Source of the DNA: Clostridia bacterium
Lineage (GTDB): Bacteria; Bacillota; Clostridia; Oscillospirales; CAG-272
NCBI GenBank assembly: GCA_017463405.1
Contig: JAFTPJ010000094.1
Location: 1-32,327, forward strand
Direction: 5' to 3'
DNA length: 32,327 bases
Part shown: in pieces, positions 8,890 through 16,812 of the stretch
Numbering within the stretch: the stretch's first letter is position 1
Layout: each line of letters opens with the position of its first letter
The notes under the pieces: model-generated
What the model saw: the letters and a program-made list of their open reading frames with translations, nothing else
What the model was told of the DNA's origin: nothing
Database searches by the model: none
Position numbers and translations under genes: made by a program

Positions 8890-9591
8890 TCATTCTTCCA
8901 ATAAATCCGGTCTCAACCGCTCGGTCAAGTCGCGCGCTTGCTCGTCGCGCCAGCGATCGATATTGGCGTGATGACCGGAGATCAGAACATCGGGGACCTT
9001 GACGCCGTGGAATACATAGGGGCGGGTGTACTGCGGGTATTCGAGAAGCCCCGAGGAGATGCTTTCCTTTTCGTAGCATTCGGCGTCGGAGAGGACACCG
9101 TCCACCATGCGCGCCACGCAATCGGTGAGGATGCACGCGGGAATTTCCCCACCTGTGAGCACGTAATCGCCGATGGAGATCTCCTCGTCCACGATCTCAT
9201 CCACGATGCGGCGATCCACACCCTCGTAGTGACCGCACAAAAGGATCAGGTTGTCATAATCGCGTGCCAGCTCGGCGGCTCTTTTCTGGTTGAGCACCTT
9301 GCCCGTCGGCGAGAGGTAGATCACGCGGCGGCGGTCGGTCACAAAGCCCTCGTCTGCCTGCGCGCGCAGGACTGCCGTATAGCAATTGTAGATCGGGGGT
9401 GCCATCATCAGCATCCCCTTGCCGCCGCCGTAGGGCGTGTCGTCCACGCGGCGGTGCTTGTCCTCGGAATAATCGCGGATGTTGTGGGTTTTCACAGTGA
9501 TCGCGCCGCTTTTCTGCGCGCGCCCGATAATGCTCTCACCAAGCACCGTATCCACAAGATCCGGAAACAGCGTCATGATATCAAAGCGCAT
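8890..9591 (-). CDS. trmD: tRNA (guanine-37-N1)-methyltransferase TrmD
   Basis: A 233-residue SPOUT methyltransferase that makes m1G37 next to the anticodon, using S-adenosylmethionine. Recognised by the start MRFDIMTLFPDLVD, DDTPYGGGKGMLM, the knot sequence LCGHYEGVDRRI and the SIGDYVLTGGE cofactor loop with the catalytic Asp region following. Length is normal for the family. It begins one base after the rimM stop and has no promoter of its own, so it is co-transcribed with rimM. Confidence 0.97.
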   Translation of the reverse strand: MRFDIMTLFPDLVDTVLGESIIGRAQKSGAITVKTHNIRDYSEDKHRRVDDTPYGGGKGMLMMAPPIYNCYTAVLRAQADEGFVTDRRRVIYLSPTGKVLNQKRAAELARDYDNLILLCGHYEGVDRRIVDEIVDEEISIGDYVLTGGEIPACILTDCVARMVDGVLSDAECYEKESISSGLLEYPQYTRPYVFHGVKVPDVLISGHHANIDRWRDEQARDLTERLRPDLLEE

Positions 9592-9592
9592 A

Positions 9593-10111
9593 TCAGTCCA
9601 CCCCTCCGTCCAGAAGTCCCTCGATCGGACGGATATAGATTGCGTCGTCGGGGTCGATGCGCACGATGAATTCGGGCACAGCGGGAATCAGTGACTCTCC
9701 ACGCGCTGTCTTGACGACGTAGAGGTCACGCGCGCCGCTCGTGTTGATGTCCTTGAGAGACCCCAACAGCTCGTTCGTGTCGGCGTGGCGTACGGGAAGC
9801 CCCAGCAGCTCCGAGATGAAGAAGCTCCCCTGCTCGATCGGAATATCCTCGCGCGCGGCAAAAACCTCAACCTCGCGCAGGCGGTTTGCCGCCTCCTCGG
9901 TTTCCACGCCCGCAAGTTCCATCAGCACGAACTGCTTGAACACCGACGCGTGCAAAACGCGCACGGGACGAAAATCGTCGCCCTCACGGAAATACAGCGT
10001 TTCAAGATCCGCAAGAATTTCGGGAGAATCGCACCAGGACTCCAGCTTCACGGTACCGCGGAAGCCGTGGGTATTGATAATTTTGCCGCATGGAAGATAC
10101 GCAAGTTTCAT
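9593..10111 (-). CDS. rimM: Ribosome maturation factor RimM
   Basis: 172 residues from ATG 10111. The N-terminal barrel domain starts MKLAYLPCGKIINTHGFRG, with the family G-x-HG-x-G pattern; the PRC-barrel part is SELLGLPVRH...LGSLKDINTSGARDLYVV, ending IPAVPEFIVRIDP. It binds S19 and helps 30S head maturation. The open frame extends 43 codons upstream, but that stretch contains the promoter and does not match the family, so 10111 is the start; an AAAGGA lies rather far (13 bases) upstream. Forms an operon with trmD. The usual companions rpsP and rplS are absent here. Confidence 0.96.
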   Translation of the reverse strand: MKLAYLPCGKIINTHGFRGTVKLESWCDSPEILADLETLYFREGDDFRPVRVLHASVFKQFVLMELAGVETEEAANRLREVEVFAAREDIPIEQGSFFISELLGLPVRHADTNELLGSLKDINTSGARDLYVVKTARGESLIPAVPEFIVRIDPDDAIYIRPIEGLLDGGVD

Positions 10112-10145
10112 AAAAATCGGAAGATCCTTTCCTCGTATTGCCAAT

Positions 10146-10174
10146 AGTATAGCACATTTCCACCGAAATTGCAA
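10146..10174 (-). promoter_or_regulatory. rimM-trmD promoter
   Basis: On the minus strand TTGCAA (10169-10174), 17 bases, TATACT (10146-10151). Back to back with the yajC promoter. Confidence 0.75.
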
Positions 10175-10234
10175 GATACGGCGTGTTTTTTCAAGATTTT
10201 TTTGCATATTCTCAAAATATTTACAATTTCCCTC

Positions 10235-10262
10235 TTGCATATTTTTTTAAAAAGTTTATAAT
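10235..10262 (+). promoter_or_regulatory. yajC promoter
   Basis: TTGCAT (10235-10240), 16 bases, TATAAT (10257-10262) in an A/T-rich stretch, 37 bases before ATG 10299. Confidence 0.65.
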
Positions 10263-10298
10263 AAAAATAATTATGCTAAAAAGCGGAGGAATTGAATT

Positions 10299-10577
10299 AT
10301 GGATTGGACAATGTTAATTATGCTGGCGGTGCTGTTCGTAGCGATGTATTTCTTTATGATCCGCCCGCAGAAAAAGCAGGAAAAAGAACAGAACGAAATG
10401 CGTAACAACCTTGCGGTTGGCGACGAGATCACCACCATCGGCGGTATCATCGGTAAGGTCGTCAGCATCAAAGAGGAAACCTGCGTGATCGAGACCACCC
10501 ACGAGCGCACCAAAATCCGCATTCTCAAGACTGCGGTCAGCCGCGTGGACGTCAAGGCAGAGGACGCAGACGCCTGA
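10299..10577 (+). CDS. yajC: Preprotein translocase subunit YajC
   Basis: A 92-residue protein with one N-terminal membrane helix (residues 5-21), immediately followed by the diagnostic FMIRPQKKQEKE, then the small cytoplasmic beta domain beginning LAVGDEITTIGGIIGKVV. YajC associates with SecDF at the Sec translocase. Start 10299 follows GGAGGA by about 9 bases. It is followed after 81 bases by a small membrane protein, separated by a hairpin that overlaps that gene's ribosome site. Confidence 0.96.
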   Translation: MDWTMLIMLAVLFVAMYFFMIRPQKKQEKEQNEMRNNLAVGDEITTIGGIIGKVVSIKEETCVIETTHERTKIRILKTAVSRVDVKAEDADA

Positions 10578-10603
10578 TCAACCAAAATCGAATATGGATT
10601 CAT

Positions 10604-10658
10604 AAAAAACCTTCGTGCGGCATATGTTGTATCAGCATCTTCCAAACGGAGGTTTTTT
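10604..10658 (+). terminator. Terminator-like hairpin containing the next gene's Shine-Dalgarno
   Basis: A 13-bp stem (10604-10616 with 10646-10658, one G-U pair) with a 29-base loop. The 3' arm holds GGAGG (10648-10652) followed by six T directly before ATG 10659, so folding either ends transcription or hides the ribosome site. Confidence 0.6.
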
Positions 10659-11123
10659 ATGATGAAAGCAAAGCATTCCGCACACCCGCATACGAAAGCA
10701 AAACGCGACGATACGCCCGCCTCCGCGGCGCTCTTTGTCCGTCGTGCTGCCATGAGCCTGTCATTTACGCTGGGACTTTCCGCCGTACTTCTGATCGTTC
10801 TTTCGCTCGCGGCGTATCTAACCCCCGATCCCGACGCACTCACAGCTCCTTTGGGGCTTGCCGCCTGCGCACTGACGTCCCTGTTCGGCGGCATGATTTC
10901 AGTGCGCGTCCATCAGCGGCACGCGCCTCTCCCCGCAGCATTCTGTAACGCCGCACTGCTCTCAACGATGATGCTTATTCTTTCCCTCTTTTTCTCGCCC
11001 CTCGCCTCCGGCTATTCGGCACTCATCTCTGCCCTGCTCCATGCCGCCGTGTTTGCCCTCTCCCTCCTCGGTGCACTGATCGCCATGCGCGAGCCGAAAC
11101 CGAAGCGGAAAAGAAAATTCTGA
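10659..11123 (+). CDS. Small four-helix membrane protein, TIGR04086-like
   Basis: 154 residues. A basic N-terminal tail (HPHTKAKRDD) is followed by four hydrophobic segments at about 32-51, 60-79, 93-112 and 118-140 and a strongly basic end (PKPKRKRKF), consistent with a cytoplasmic C-terminus. The size, the four-helix layout and position directly after yajC match the TIGR04086 family of Clostridia; that identification rests on context and topology, not on a strong motif. Function unknown. GGAGG at 10648-10652 lies six bases before ATG 10659; the next codon is also ATG. Confidence 0.75.
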   Translation: MMKAKHSAHPHTKAKRDDTPASAALFVRRAAMSLSFTLGLSAVLLIVLSLAAYLTPDPDALTAPLGLAACALTSLFGGMISVRVHQRHAPLPAAFCNAALLSTMMLILSLFFSPLASGYSALISALLHAAVFALSLLGALIAMREPKPKRKRKF

Positions 11124-11198
11124 ACGCATGGAATGCGATCAATCCCTGTCCTTTTTTGTAAAAGCCCCGCGTTTTTTTCGTTTTTTCAAAAAAGAGCC

Positions 11199-11227
11199 TT
11201 GCAAAGTAGCGAAAAAGGTGTTATAAT
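11199..11227 (+). promoter_or_regulatory. Promoter of the ThrE-type exporter genes
   Basis: TTGCAA (11199-11204), 17 bases, TATAAT (11222-11227); GGGAGG stands shortly before ATG 11257. Confidence 0.75.
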
Positions 11228-11256
11228 GTCGGCAATGAATCCTTTGGGAGGACGCC

Positions 11257-12006
11257 ATGAAAGAATTACTCACCTGCGCGATGGACATCGGCGAGCAAAT
11301 GCTCGTCTGCGGCGCGGAGGTACATCGCGCGGAGGACAGCGTCAAGCGGATGTGCCTTGCAATGGGCGCGGAGCGCATCGACATTTTTATCATCACCAGC
11401 AGTATGGTCGCCACGGTCTACACCGCTGACGGCGAGGCGCTGACGCAAACGCGTCGCATCAACGGCACGGGCACCGACATCGAACGATTGCATCGCCTAA
11501 ACGACCTCTCGCGTCATATCTGCGAGACACCCCTGTCTCCCGACGAAATCCGCTCGGAATATCGCAAAATCATGAAAACGCGCGTCTATCCGTTCTGGCT
11601 GGAGTGCGTTTTTTGCGCAGTGATTGCGGGCTCCTTCACCCTCTTTTTCGGCGGTGGAGTCATCGACGCGATTGTTTCCACGGTCATCGGCGCACTTGTC
11701 AAGCTTCTCGGGTACCTGTTTGGAAAAGCAGTGACGAGTCGCATTTTCGACAAGTTCATATGCGCGTTTGTGGCAAGCATACTTGCGTTTTGCGCGCTTC
11801 GGCTGTCGCTTGTCGGCGGAGTGGACAAGATCATCATCGGTAACATCATGACACTGATTCCCGGTATCGGTCTGACCAACGCCCTGCGCGATTTGTTCAC
11901 GGGAGACAGCATCGCGGGGCTCCTCCGCTCGATCGAGGCGCTCCTGGTCGCATTGGCAATTGCGGCCGGTTACTTCCTCAGCACCTTAATCATGGGAGGC
12001 ATTTGA
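11257..12006 (+). CDS. Threonine/serine exporter family protein, large subunit (ThrE N-terminal-like, DUF1212)
   Basis: 249 residues. A cytoplasmic N-terminal domain of about 110 residues with the family pattern CGAEVHRAEDSVKRM and ITSSMVATV, followed by about five membrane segments including LIPGIGLTNALRDLFTGD, a near-universal ThrE loop. In many Bacillota the ThrE exporter is split into this protein and a smaller partner, as here. Its stop is separated from the partner's ATG by one base. Likely exports small amino acids such as threonine or serine; the substrate is inferred from family. GGGAGG ribosome site. Confidence 0.9.
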   Translation: MKELLTCAMDIGEQMLVCGAEVHRAEDSVKRMCLAMGAERIDIFIITSSMVATVYTADGEALTQTRRINGTGTDIERLHRLNDLSRHICETPLSPDEIRSEYRKIMKTRVYPFWLECVFCAVIAGSFTLFFGGGVIDAIVSTVIGALVKLLGYLFGKAVTSRIFDKFICAFVASILAFCALRLSLVGGVDKIIIGNIMTLIPGIGLTNALRDLFTGDSIAGLLRSIEALLVALAIAAGYFLSTLIMGGI

Positions 12007-12007
12007 G

Positions 12008-12451
12008 ATGACGCAGTACGAGCTTTTACAGATCATCACGGGCTTTCTCGGCTCCCTCGGCTTTGCGATCCTGTTCAATATCCGCGGTAAAAAGCTGATA
12101 TTTGCTGCACTCGGAGGCGGTGTTTCCTGGGCGTTGTTTGTGCTTTTGCAATTTCTGACACCGAATGAGGCATTGCGCTATTTTATCGTAGCAGTTCTCG
12201 TATCGGTCTACGCCGAGATCATGGCGCGTGTGCTGAAAACACCAACCACAACCTTCCACATGACGGCACTGATCCCGCTGATTCCCGGCGGATCTCTGTA
12301 CTACACGATGGCATCTGTGTTTGACGGAGATCTGGGAGATTTTTTGGAGAAGGGGCTCTATACGCTGGAGCTTGCCGTGGCACTCGCGCTCGGCATCGTT
12401 ATCGTCACTGCCATCGCACATACAATCGGTAAGAGGAAGACTTTAAAGTAA
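12008..12451 (+). CDS. Threonine/serine exporter family protein, small subunit (DUF3815-like)
   Basis: 147 residues, almost entirely membrane: four to five helices, with the family signature LIPLIPGGSLYYTM in the second half. It is the C-terminal half of the ThrE exporter as a separate chain, translationally coupled to the large subunit (one-base gap). A 26-bp terminator stem follows at once. Confidence 0.9.
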   Translation: MTQYELLQIITGFLGSLGFAILFNIRGKKLIFAALGGGVSWALFVLLQFLTPNEALRYFIVAVLVSVYAEIMARVLKTPTTTFHMTALIPLIPGGSLYYTMASVFDGDLGDFLEKGLYTLELAVALALGIVIVTAIAHTIGKRKTLK

Positions 12452-12452
12452 G

Positions 12453-12514
12453 TAAATATAAAGATGATCGGGAAAACTTCACGGAAGTAGTTTTCCCGAT
12501 CATCTTTATATTTA
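12453..12514. terminator. Bidirectional terminator, 26-bp stem
   Basis: Perfect stem 12453-12478 with 12489-12514 and a 10-base loop. It starts just after the exporter stop and overlaps the last codons of the convergent ThuA gene, serving both. Confidence 0.88.
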
Positions 12515-13255
12515 AGTATGAAATTCGTCGGTGGTTTTGGTTGTGATATGCGGGCAGGCATCCTTGATTTCGAAGCCGAAATCGTTCGGCTTTGCCCAGC
12601 GGATGGCATTGGTGAGGATGCGCTGAACGTAGGGGTTATAGTATGCCTTGCAGGACTCGTGACCGGGCTGGAAGTAGAAGATCTTACCCGCGCCGCGATA
12701 GAAGGTTGCGCCCGAGCGCATCACGTGACCGTCCTCAAACCAGCCGCAGAAGATCAGCTCGTCGGGCTGGGGGATGTAGAACGGCTCGCTGTAGAGCTCC
12801 TCCTCGGGGAGGATAAAGTGGTCGGGGATGCCTGCTGCGATCTCGTGCGCGGGCAGGATGTTCCAGATGATCTCCTTCTGGTCTCTTCCCCACGACAGAT
12901 TTCCGTTTGTGCCGAGGATCGCACCGAAGGGCTTGGACTTGTGCGCGGAGTGCATCGGAATAAAGCCCATTTTACCCGTGTAAACGCGCTTGCGGATGCG
13001 CTCCACCAATGCGTCGTCCACCTCACGATGCGCCATGTGCCCCCACCACAGCAGGACGTCGGTATCGTTAAGCACCTCATCGGGAAGCCCCTGATCGGGA
13101 TCGTCGAGCGAGGCAATGCGGACGTTCATGTCCTCGTTTTTGTCCAGAAAGCTCTTGATGAATGCGTGGATGCCCTCGGGATAGATCGCTCTGACCGCTT
13201 CCTCGGTTTTTTCGTGGCGATATTCATGCCAGACCGTTACGTTGATCTTTTTCAT
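12512..13255 (-). CDS. ThuA-domain (trehalose utilisation-like) protein
   Basis: 247 residues with a class-I glutamine-amidotransferase-like fold as in ThuA. Seen are VTVWHEYRHEK at the start, DVLLWWGHMAHREV, IPMHSAHKSKPF (the position of the amidotransferase Cys is a Ser-His pair here), RDQKEIIWNI and the end YYNPYVQRILTNAIRWA. ThuA proteins act in disaccharide and glycan catabolism; the exact reaction is not known. The frame opens ten codons further up, but ATG 13255 has a GAGG site and the family start. Monocistronic, preceded by a duplicated -10 region. Confidence 0.88.
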   Translation of the reverse strand: MKKINVTVWHEYRHEKTEEAVRAIYPEGIHAFIKSFLDKNEDMNVRIASLDDPDQGLPDEVLNDTDVLLWWGHMAHREVDDALVERIRKRVYTGKMGFIPMHSAHKSKPFGAILGTNGNLSWGRDQKEIIWNILPAHEIAAGIPDHFILPEEELYSEPFYIPQPDELIFCGWFEDGHVMRSGATFYRGAGKIFYFQPGHESCKAYYNPYVQRILTNAIRWAKPNDFGFEIKDACPHITTKTTDEFHT

Positions 13256-13270
13256 ATTCGTATCCTCACT

Positions 13271-13298
13271 TTTATTATATTGCATTTATTATATTGCA
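13271..13298 (-). repeat. 14-bp perfect tandem repeat in the ThuA promoter
   Basis: TTTATTATATTGCA occurs twice head to tail (13271-13284 and 13285-13298). Read on the minus strand each unit holds a TATAAT, giving two possible -10 boxes 14 bases apart just upstream of the ThuA gene. Confidence 0.7.
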
Positions 13299-13445
13299 AT
13301 GTCGTATGCAGATTCATTATAAGACAAATCGTGCGATTTTTCAAGACGCATTTTGTTGTACTGATGACAAATATTGCTACAAAAATCCGTTTGCCTCATC
13401 GCACCTCTCAAAGTGACTGTATTGCTTGAGAGCGGACAACCACCG

Positions 13446-13482
13446 GTCGCCCCTACCGTTTTGGTTGAAATGTCGCTCCTAC
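13446..13482. repeat. Degenerate GTCGCYCCTAC direct repeat
   Basis: GTCGCCCCTAC (13446-13456) and GTCGCTCCTAC (13472-13482), 26 bases apart, in otherwise empty sequence between the ThuA promoter and the T-box promoter. It resembles small GGGGCGAC-type intergenic repeats seen in Clostridia genomes; only this one site is visible here. The rest of 13300-13520 shows no gene. Confidence 0.35.
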
Positions 13483-13524
13483 AGGTGGAGTCCTAATTTT
13501 TTTCAACAAATCACAAAAAAGCCC

Positions 13525-13553
13525 TTGACAAACTAAAAGAAATGCGGTATAAT
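13525..13553 (+). promoter_or_regulatory. T-box leader promoter
   Basis: Perfect -35 TTGACA (13525-13530), 17 bases, TATAAT (13548-13553). Predicted start near 13560, about 340 bases before the symporter ATG. Confidence 0.88.
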
Positions 13554-13559
13554 GATGAA

Positions 13560-13837
13560 AAAGATATAAAGGCTTTGACCGGAACCGAGTACCGAATTGA
13601 TTTTGCGCGCAGAGATCTGTCGGATGGTGCAAGACAGACGCAACCTTTTTCGGGAATTACACTCCGCGAGCCGTGCGTCGAACGGCACCGAACGGTAAGA
13701 CGCAACGGGTAGCTCCGTTACGGGCTTTCGGGTAGACATTCCCGGCAAGGCTCATTTCCGCAAGGAATGGGTAAATTGAGGTGGTAACACGGTATATTCG
13801 TCCTCTTGATCCTCGCGATCAAGGGGGCTTTTGTTTT
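13560..13837 (+). promoter_or_regulatory. T-box riboswitch (proposed tRNA-Tyr specifier UAC)
   Basis: Stem I can be folded by hand. The base is GGCT/AGCC (13571, 13669) and CGGA/TCCG; the specifier loop has a loop-E pattern AGTA (13588-13591) facing GAA (13654-13656); above it come CCGAA/TTCGG and TTGCG/CGCAA, the AGAGA bulge (13611-13615) and terminal loop GGTGCAA (13626-13632). After GAA and one base comes TAC (13658-13660) followed by A, the usual purine, giving Tyr. The T-box proper GAGGTGGTAACACGG (13778-13792) offers TGGT, which fits a tRNA with discriminator A, as in tRNA-Tyr. The terminator CTTGATC/GATCAAG with T-run (13802-13836) follows. Uncharged tRNA would favour the antiterminator and symporter expression. 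Frame-shifted readings (UUA Leu, AUU Ile) are possible. Confidence 0.9.
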
Positions 13838-13898
13838 CCGTTCCCGCGGCAGGGGCGCGAAGCAAGGAATATAAAAAACAACAAAGGAGAACATTTTT

Positions 13899-15470
13899 AT
13901 GAACACCTGGATCATTTCTATCATGCTGATCGTATTTTTCGCCGTGATGGTCGGCATCGGCGTCTATTGTCGTCGCCACTCCACCGATGTTGGCGGATTC
14001 GTCCTCGGCGGCAGAAGTGTCGGTCCCTGGCTGACCGCCTTCGCCTACGGTACCTCCTACTTCTCTGCCGTTATCTTTGTGGGATACGCAGGACAGTTCG
14101 GCTGGAACTTCGGTATCGCCTCCACGTGGATCGGTCTCGGAAACGCGTTTATCGGTTCCCTGCTCGCGTGGACAATCCTCGGACGGCGCACCCGCATTAT
14201 GACACAGCATCTTTCCTCCAAAACCATGCCGGATTTCTTCGGACAGCGCTTTGATTCCCCCGCTCTCAAAATCGTGGCGTCCTGCATCACGTTTATCTTC
14301 CTGATTCCCTACACCGCCTCGCTCTACAACGGCCTTTCCCGGCTGTTTGCAATGGCATACGAGGGGCTGGATTACTCGGTTTGCGTCATCGTTATGGCAG
14401 TGCTGACGGGCATTTACGTCCTGCTCGGCGGCTACGTTGCAACAGCGATCAACGATTTTATTCAGGGTCTCATCATGTTGATCGGTATCGTTACCGTCAT
14501 CGGCGCGGTGCTATCCGACAACGGAGGACTCATGGCGGCAATGGAAGGGCTTGCCACGGGCGAGAATGGCGGCTGGGAGTACACCTCCTTCCTCGGAGCT
14601 GATCCCCTGTTTTTGCTCTTCGTCGTACTTCTGACCTCGTTGGGCACCTGGGGACTGCCGCAGATGGTGGGTAAATTCTACGCCATCAAGGACGAGGCGG
14701 CGATCCGCAAAGGAACCATTATTTCCACCGTGTTTGCCATCATCGTTGCGGGCGGCTGTTACTTCCTCGGCGGCTTCGGGCGTCTCTACGACGTCAGCGA
14801 TGCGGTGGCAATCGGAGATTTCGATGCCATCATCCCCACCATGCTCTCCACGCTTCCCGGTATCATTATTGCGATCGTGATCGTGCTGGTGCTCTCGGCG
14901 TCCATGTCCACCCTCTCCTCGCTGGTGCTGACCAGCGGATCGACCGTCACGCTGGACTTCATCGCACCCCTGCGGGAGAAGAAAAAGCCGATGAGCGAGA
15001 AGGCAAAAATGCTTTGCATCCGAGGCTTTATCGTGCTGTTCATCGTGATCTCTGCGATCATTGCAATCAGCCAGTACCACAACAAAAATATGCTGATCGC
15101 ACAGATGATGGGCGTGTCCTGGGGTGCACTAGCGGGCGCATTCCTGGCTCCCTTCCTGTACGGTCTGTACTGGAAAAAAACCACTAAGGCGGCAGTCGTC
15201 GTTTCTTTCGTCTTCGGTGTGGGACTGGAGATCGTACAGCTGCTGATTTCCATGAAGCTGTTTGACGTTTCGGGCATTCCCGTGCTTTCATTTGTTTTCA
15301 AAAACTCGCTCTACTCGGGTGTGTTCGCGATGGTCGGTGGATTGATTCTCGTCCCCATCGTCAGCCTTCTGACACAGAAAACGAAGCCCGCGAACGTGGA
15401 AGAAAAATTCGCCTGCTACAAGAAAACAGCAACCGTTGAAGTTACCGACTCGCTTGGCGAGGAAAAATAA
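13899..15470 (+). CDS. Sodium:solute symporter (SSS family), T-box controlled
   Basis: 523 residues with about 13 membrane helices of the LeuT-fold SSS family (PutP/PanF relatives). Seen are the N-terminal FVLGGRSVGPWLTAFAYGTS (the family's G-R-S-G stretch and sodium-site region), TASLYNGLSRLF, LGGYVATAINDFIQGLIM, and a Ser/Thr-rich LSASMSTLSSLVLTSG near 333-348 that corresponds to the Na2 site. AAAGGAG lies 9-10 bases before ATG 13899. The T-box leader implies its cargo is an amino acid, proposed tyrosine or a tyrosine-containing or related solute; proline (PutP) would not match the leader. A 21-bp terminator stem overlaps its stop codon. Confidence 0.9.
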   Translation: MNTWIISIMLIVFFAVMVGIGVYCRRHSTDVGGFVLGGRSVGPWLTAFAYGTSYFSAVIFVGYAGQFGWNFGIASTWIGLGNAFIGSLLAWTILGRRTRIMTQHLSSKTMPDFFGQRFDSPALKIVASCITFIFLIPYTASLYNGLSRLFAMAYEGLDYSVCVIVMAVLTGIYVLLGGYVATAINDFIQGLIMLIGIVTVIGAVLSDNGGLMAAMEGLATGENGGWEYTSFLGADPLFLLFVVLLTSLGTWGLPQMVGKFYAIKDEAAIRKGTIISTVFAIIVAGGCYFLGGFGRLYDVSDAVAIGDFDAIIPTMLSTLPGIIIAIVIVLVLSASMSTLSSLVLTSGSTVTLDFIAPLREKKKPMSEKAKMLCIRGFIVLFIVISAIIAISQYHNKNMLIAQMMGVSWGALAGAFLAPFLYGLYWKKTTKAAVVVSFVFGVGLEIVQLLISMKLFDVSGIPVLSFVFKNSLYSGVFAMVGGLILVPIVSLLTQKTKPANVEEKFACYKKTATVEVTDSLGEEK

Positions 15471-15514
15471 ATGAAATAAATATCCCCCCGTACGGGGGGA
15501 TATTTATTTCATTT
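15469..15514 (+). terminator. Terminator, 21-bp perfect stem
   Basis: 15469-15489 pairs with 15494-15514 around a GTAC loop, with CCCCCC/GGGGGG at the top. It includes the last bases of the symporter stop codon. The 130 bases from here to the Mbeg1-like stop show nothing convincing. Confidence 0.88.
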
Positions 15515-15645
15515 TGCGCCTATATATGGTCAAAAGAAAAAGCGGCTAACAGGCTTATACATTTTTACGAGCTGTTATTTTTGTAGTCGGGTTTGTCAGT
15601 AATTTGAAGCTCCCTTTTGAAATTATTCTTTCATAAGTCAACCCA

Positions 15646-16788
15646 TTATTTTTCTTCCGCCGTCGGGGGCGGTGTTTTGTTGGATCTTGTGCGAAAGATG
15701 CCGCCGAAGACGTTTTTCGCGTTCAAGGCAATCAGCGAGGAGAGCATCTTCTGAATCGTCTCGTGCACCTTCGGATCCAGGCTCTTGCTATGCGCAAGCC
15801 ACTTCTTCCGTACACCTACCAGATCGGTCAGCGTCGTGACACCGTCGACCGAAAACAGCTGATACACAGCCTCTGCAAATTCCTCCCGTTGCGCAGGCGT
15901 CATGTCGCGGATCCATTGGTTCACCGTGCGGTCGGTGTTCTTGCTCTCGTTCGAGATCTCCTTCAAGCGAACAAAACCGCCGCCGAGAATCTCCCACGAA
16001 AGTCCGTTGTGCTGTAACAGCCCCGTTTTCTGACGACTTTTGACTACGGTGTAGTTTTCGTCGTGCTCAAGTAGCATTCCGACAATCGATGATTGCGGCA
16101 CAAAGCTACGGATCAAGGGGCGCATTTCCAGATATACAGGGTCCTCTAAAATGCTCTGCCCAAAGCCCGGAGCATCGTTGCTGAACACGTCGGTGATTCG
16201 CTCTCGGATTGCCCGCTCACTGTGCACCGCGGCAAAAACCGCAAGATTTCCTCCTTTACTGTGCCCCGTGAGGATCAGTCTGCCGTCGTACGCATCGGAA
16301 GCCTCACGCAAATACTCCACCGCCTTTTCCTGCGCCGGCACGACGGGGAGGAAGCACATATTCATGTCCTCCTTCCACCCGACCAAAATGTCGTCGGTGC
16401 CGCGATAGGTGACCACGGCGCTCCCGTTTCCGAGCAGAAAGGTCACGGCGGAAAACTGGATCTCGTGCTCTGTGTCAATCAGATTGACAAACGCCTTCAT
16501 CTCCACGTTGCGGAAGCGCTTGGTGTTCTTCATTTTCGAAAAGACCTTAATAATCTCTCGCGGAATCAGCACGCCCATGGCGTGCTTTTTCGGGTCGGGA
16601 TTGCGCGCCAGAAAGCCGTTTGCCGCTGCCATGAGAGAGATGGAGCCGTTTGTGTGCGCATCCGGAACAATCTCTTGGAAATCCATGTAGGAGATAACGG
16701 AAAACAGAAGGCAATCCACCTCGTTCGGAGGCACCTCGCGAAAGGTCAGATCTCCCCGCCAGTCCAGATAATCGTATACGGTTCCCAT
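15646..16788 (-). CDS. Mbeg1-like alpha/beta-hydrolase protein (DUF2974)
   Basis: 380 residues. The lipase-like nucleophile elbow GHSKGG is at 175-180 (S177), preceded by VTYRGTDD at 126-133, and NDAPGFG follows, the usual layout of the DUF2974/Mbeg1 group of intracellular lipase-fold proteins common in Clostridia. No signal peptide is seen. Substrate unknown. It is the last gene of the M18-DUF1846 operon, starting 24 bases after the DUF1846 stop, and has an AAAGGAG-like site (GGAAAAGGAGATG) upstream of its ATG. Confidence 0.87.
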   Translation of the reverse strand: MGTVYDYLDWRGDLTFREVPPNEVDCLLFSVISYMDFQEIVPDAHTNGSISLMAAANGFLARNPDPKKHAMGVLIPREIIKVFSKMKNTKRFRNVEMKAFVNLIDTEHEIQFSAVTFLLGNGSAVVTYRGTDDILVGWKEDMNMCFLPVVPAQEKAVEYLREASDAYDGRLILTGHSKGGNLAVFAAVHSERAIRERITDVFSNDAPGFGQSILEDPVYLEMRPLIRSFVPQSSIVGMLLEHDENYTVVKSRQKTGLLQHNGLSWEILGGGFVRLKEISNESKNTDRTVNQWIRDMTPAQREEFAEAVYQLFSVDGVTTLTDLVGVRKKWLAHSKSLDPKVHETIQKMLSSLIALNAKNVFGGIFRTRSNKTPPPTAEEK

Positions 16789-16812
16789 TCTCCGTTCATC
16801 TCCTTTTCCGGA

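Noticed and set aside
13899..15470. Naming the symporter putP
   Set aside because: SSS membership is clear, but the T-box specifier does not read as proline and substrate residues cannot be judged by eye.
15555..15641. 28-codon ORF with TTG start after the Mbeg1-like gene
   Set aside because: No ribosome site, no recognisable sequence, and length easily due to chance.
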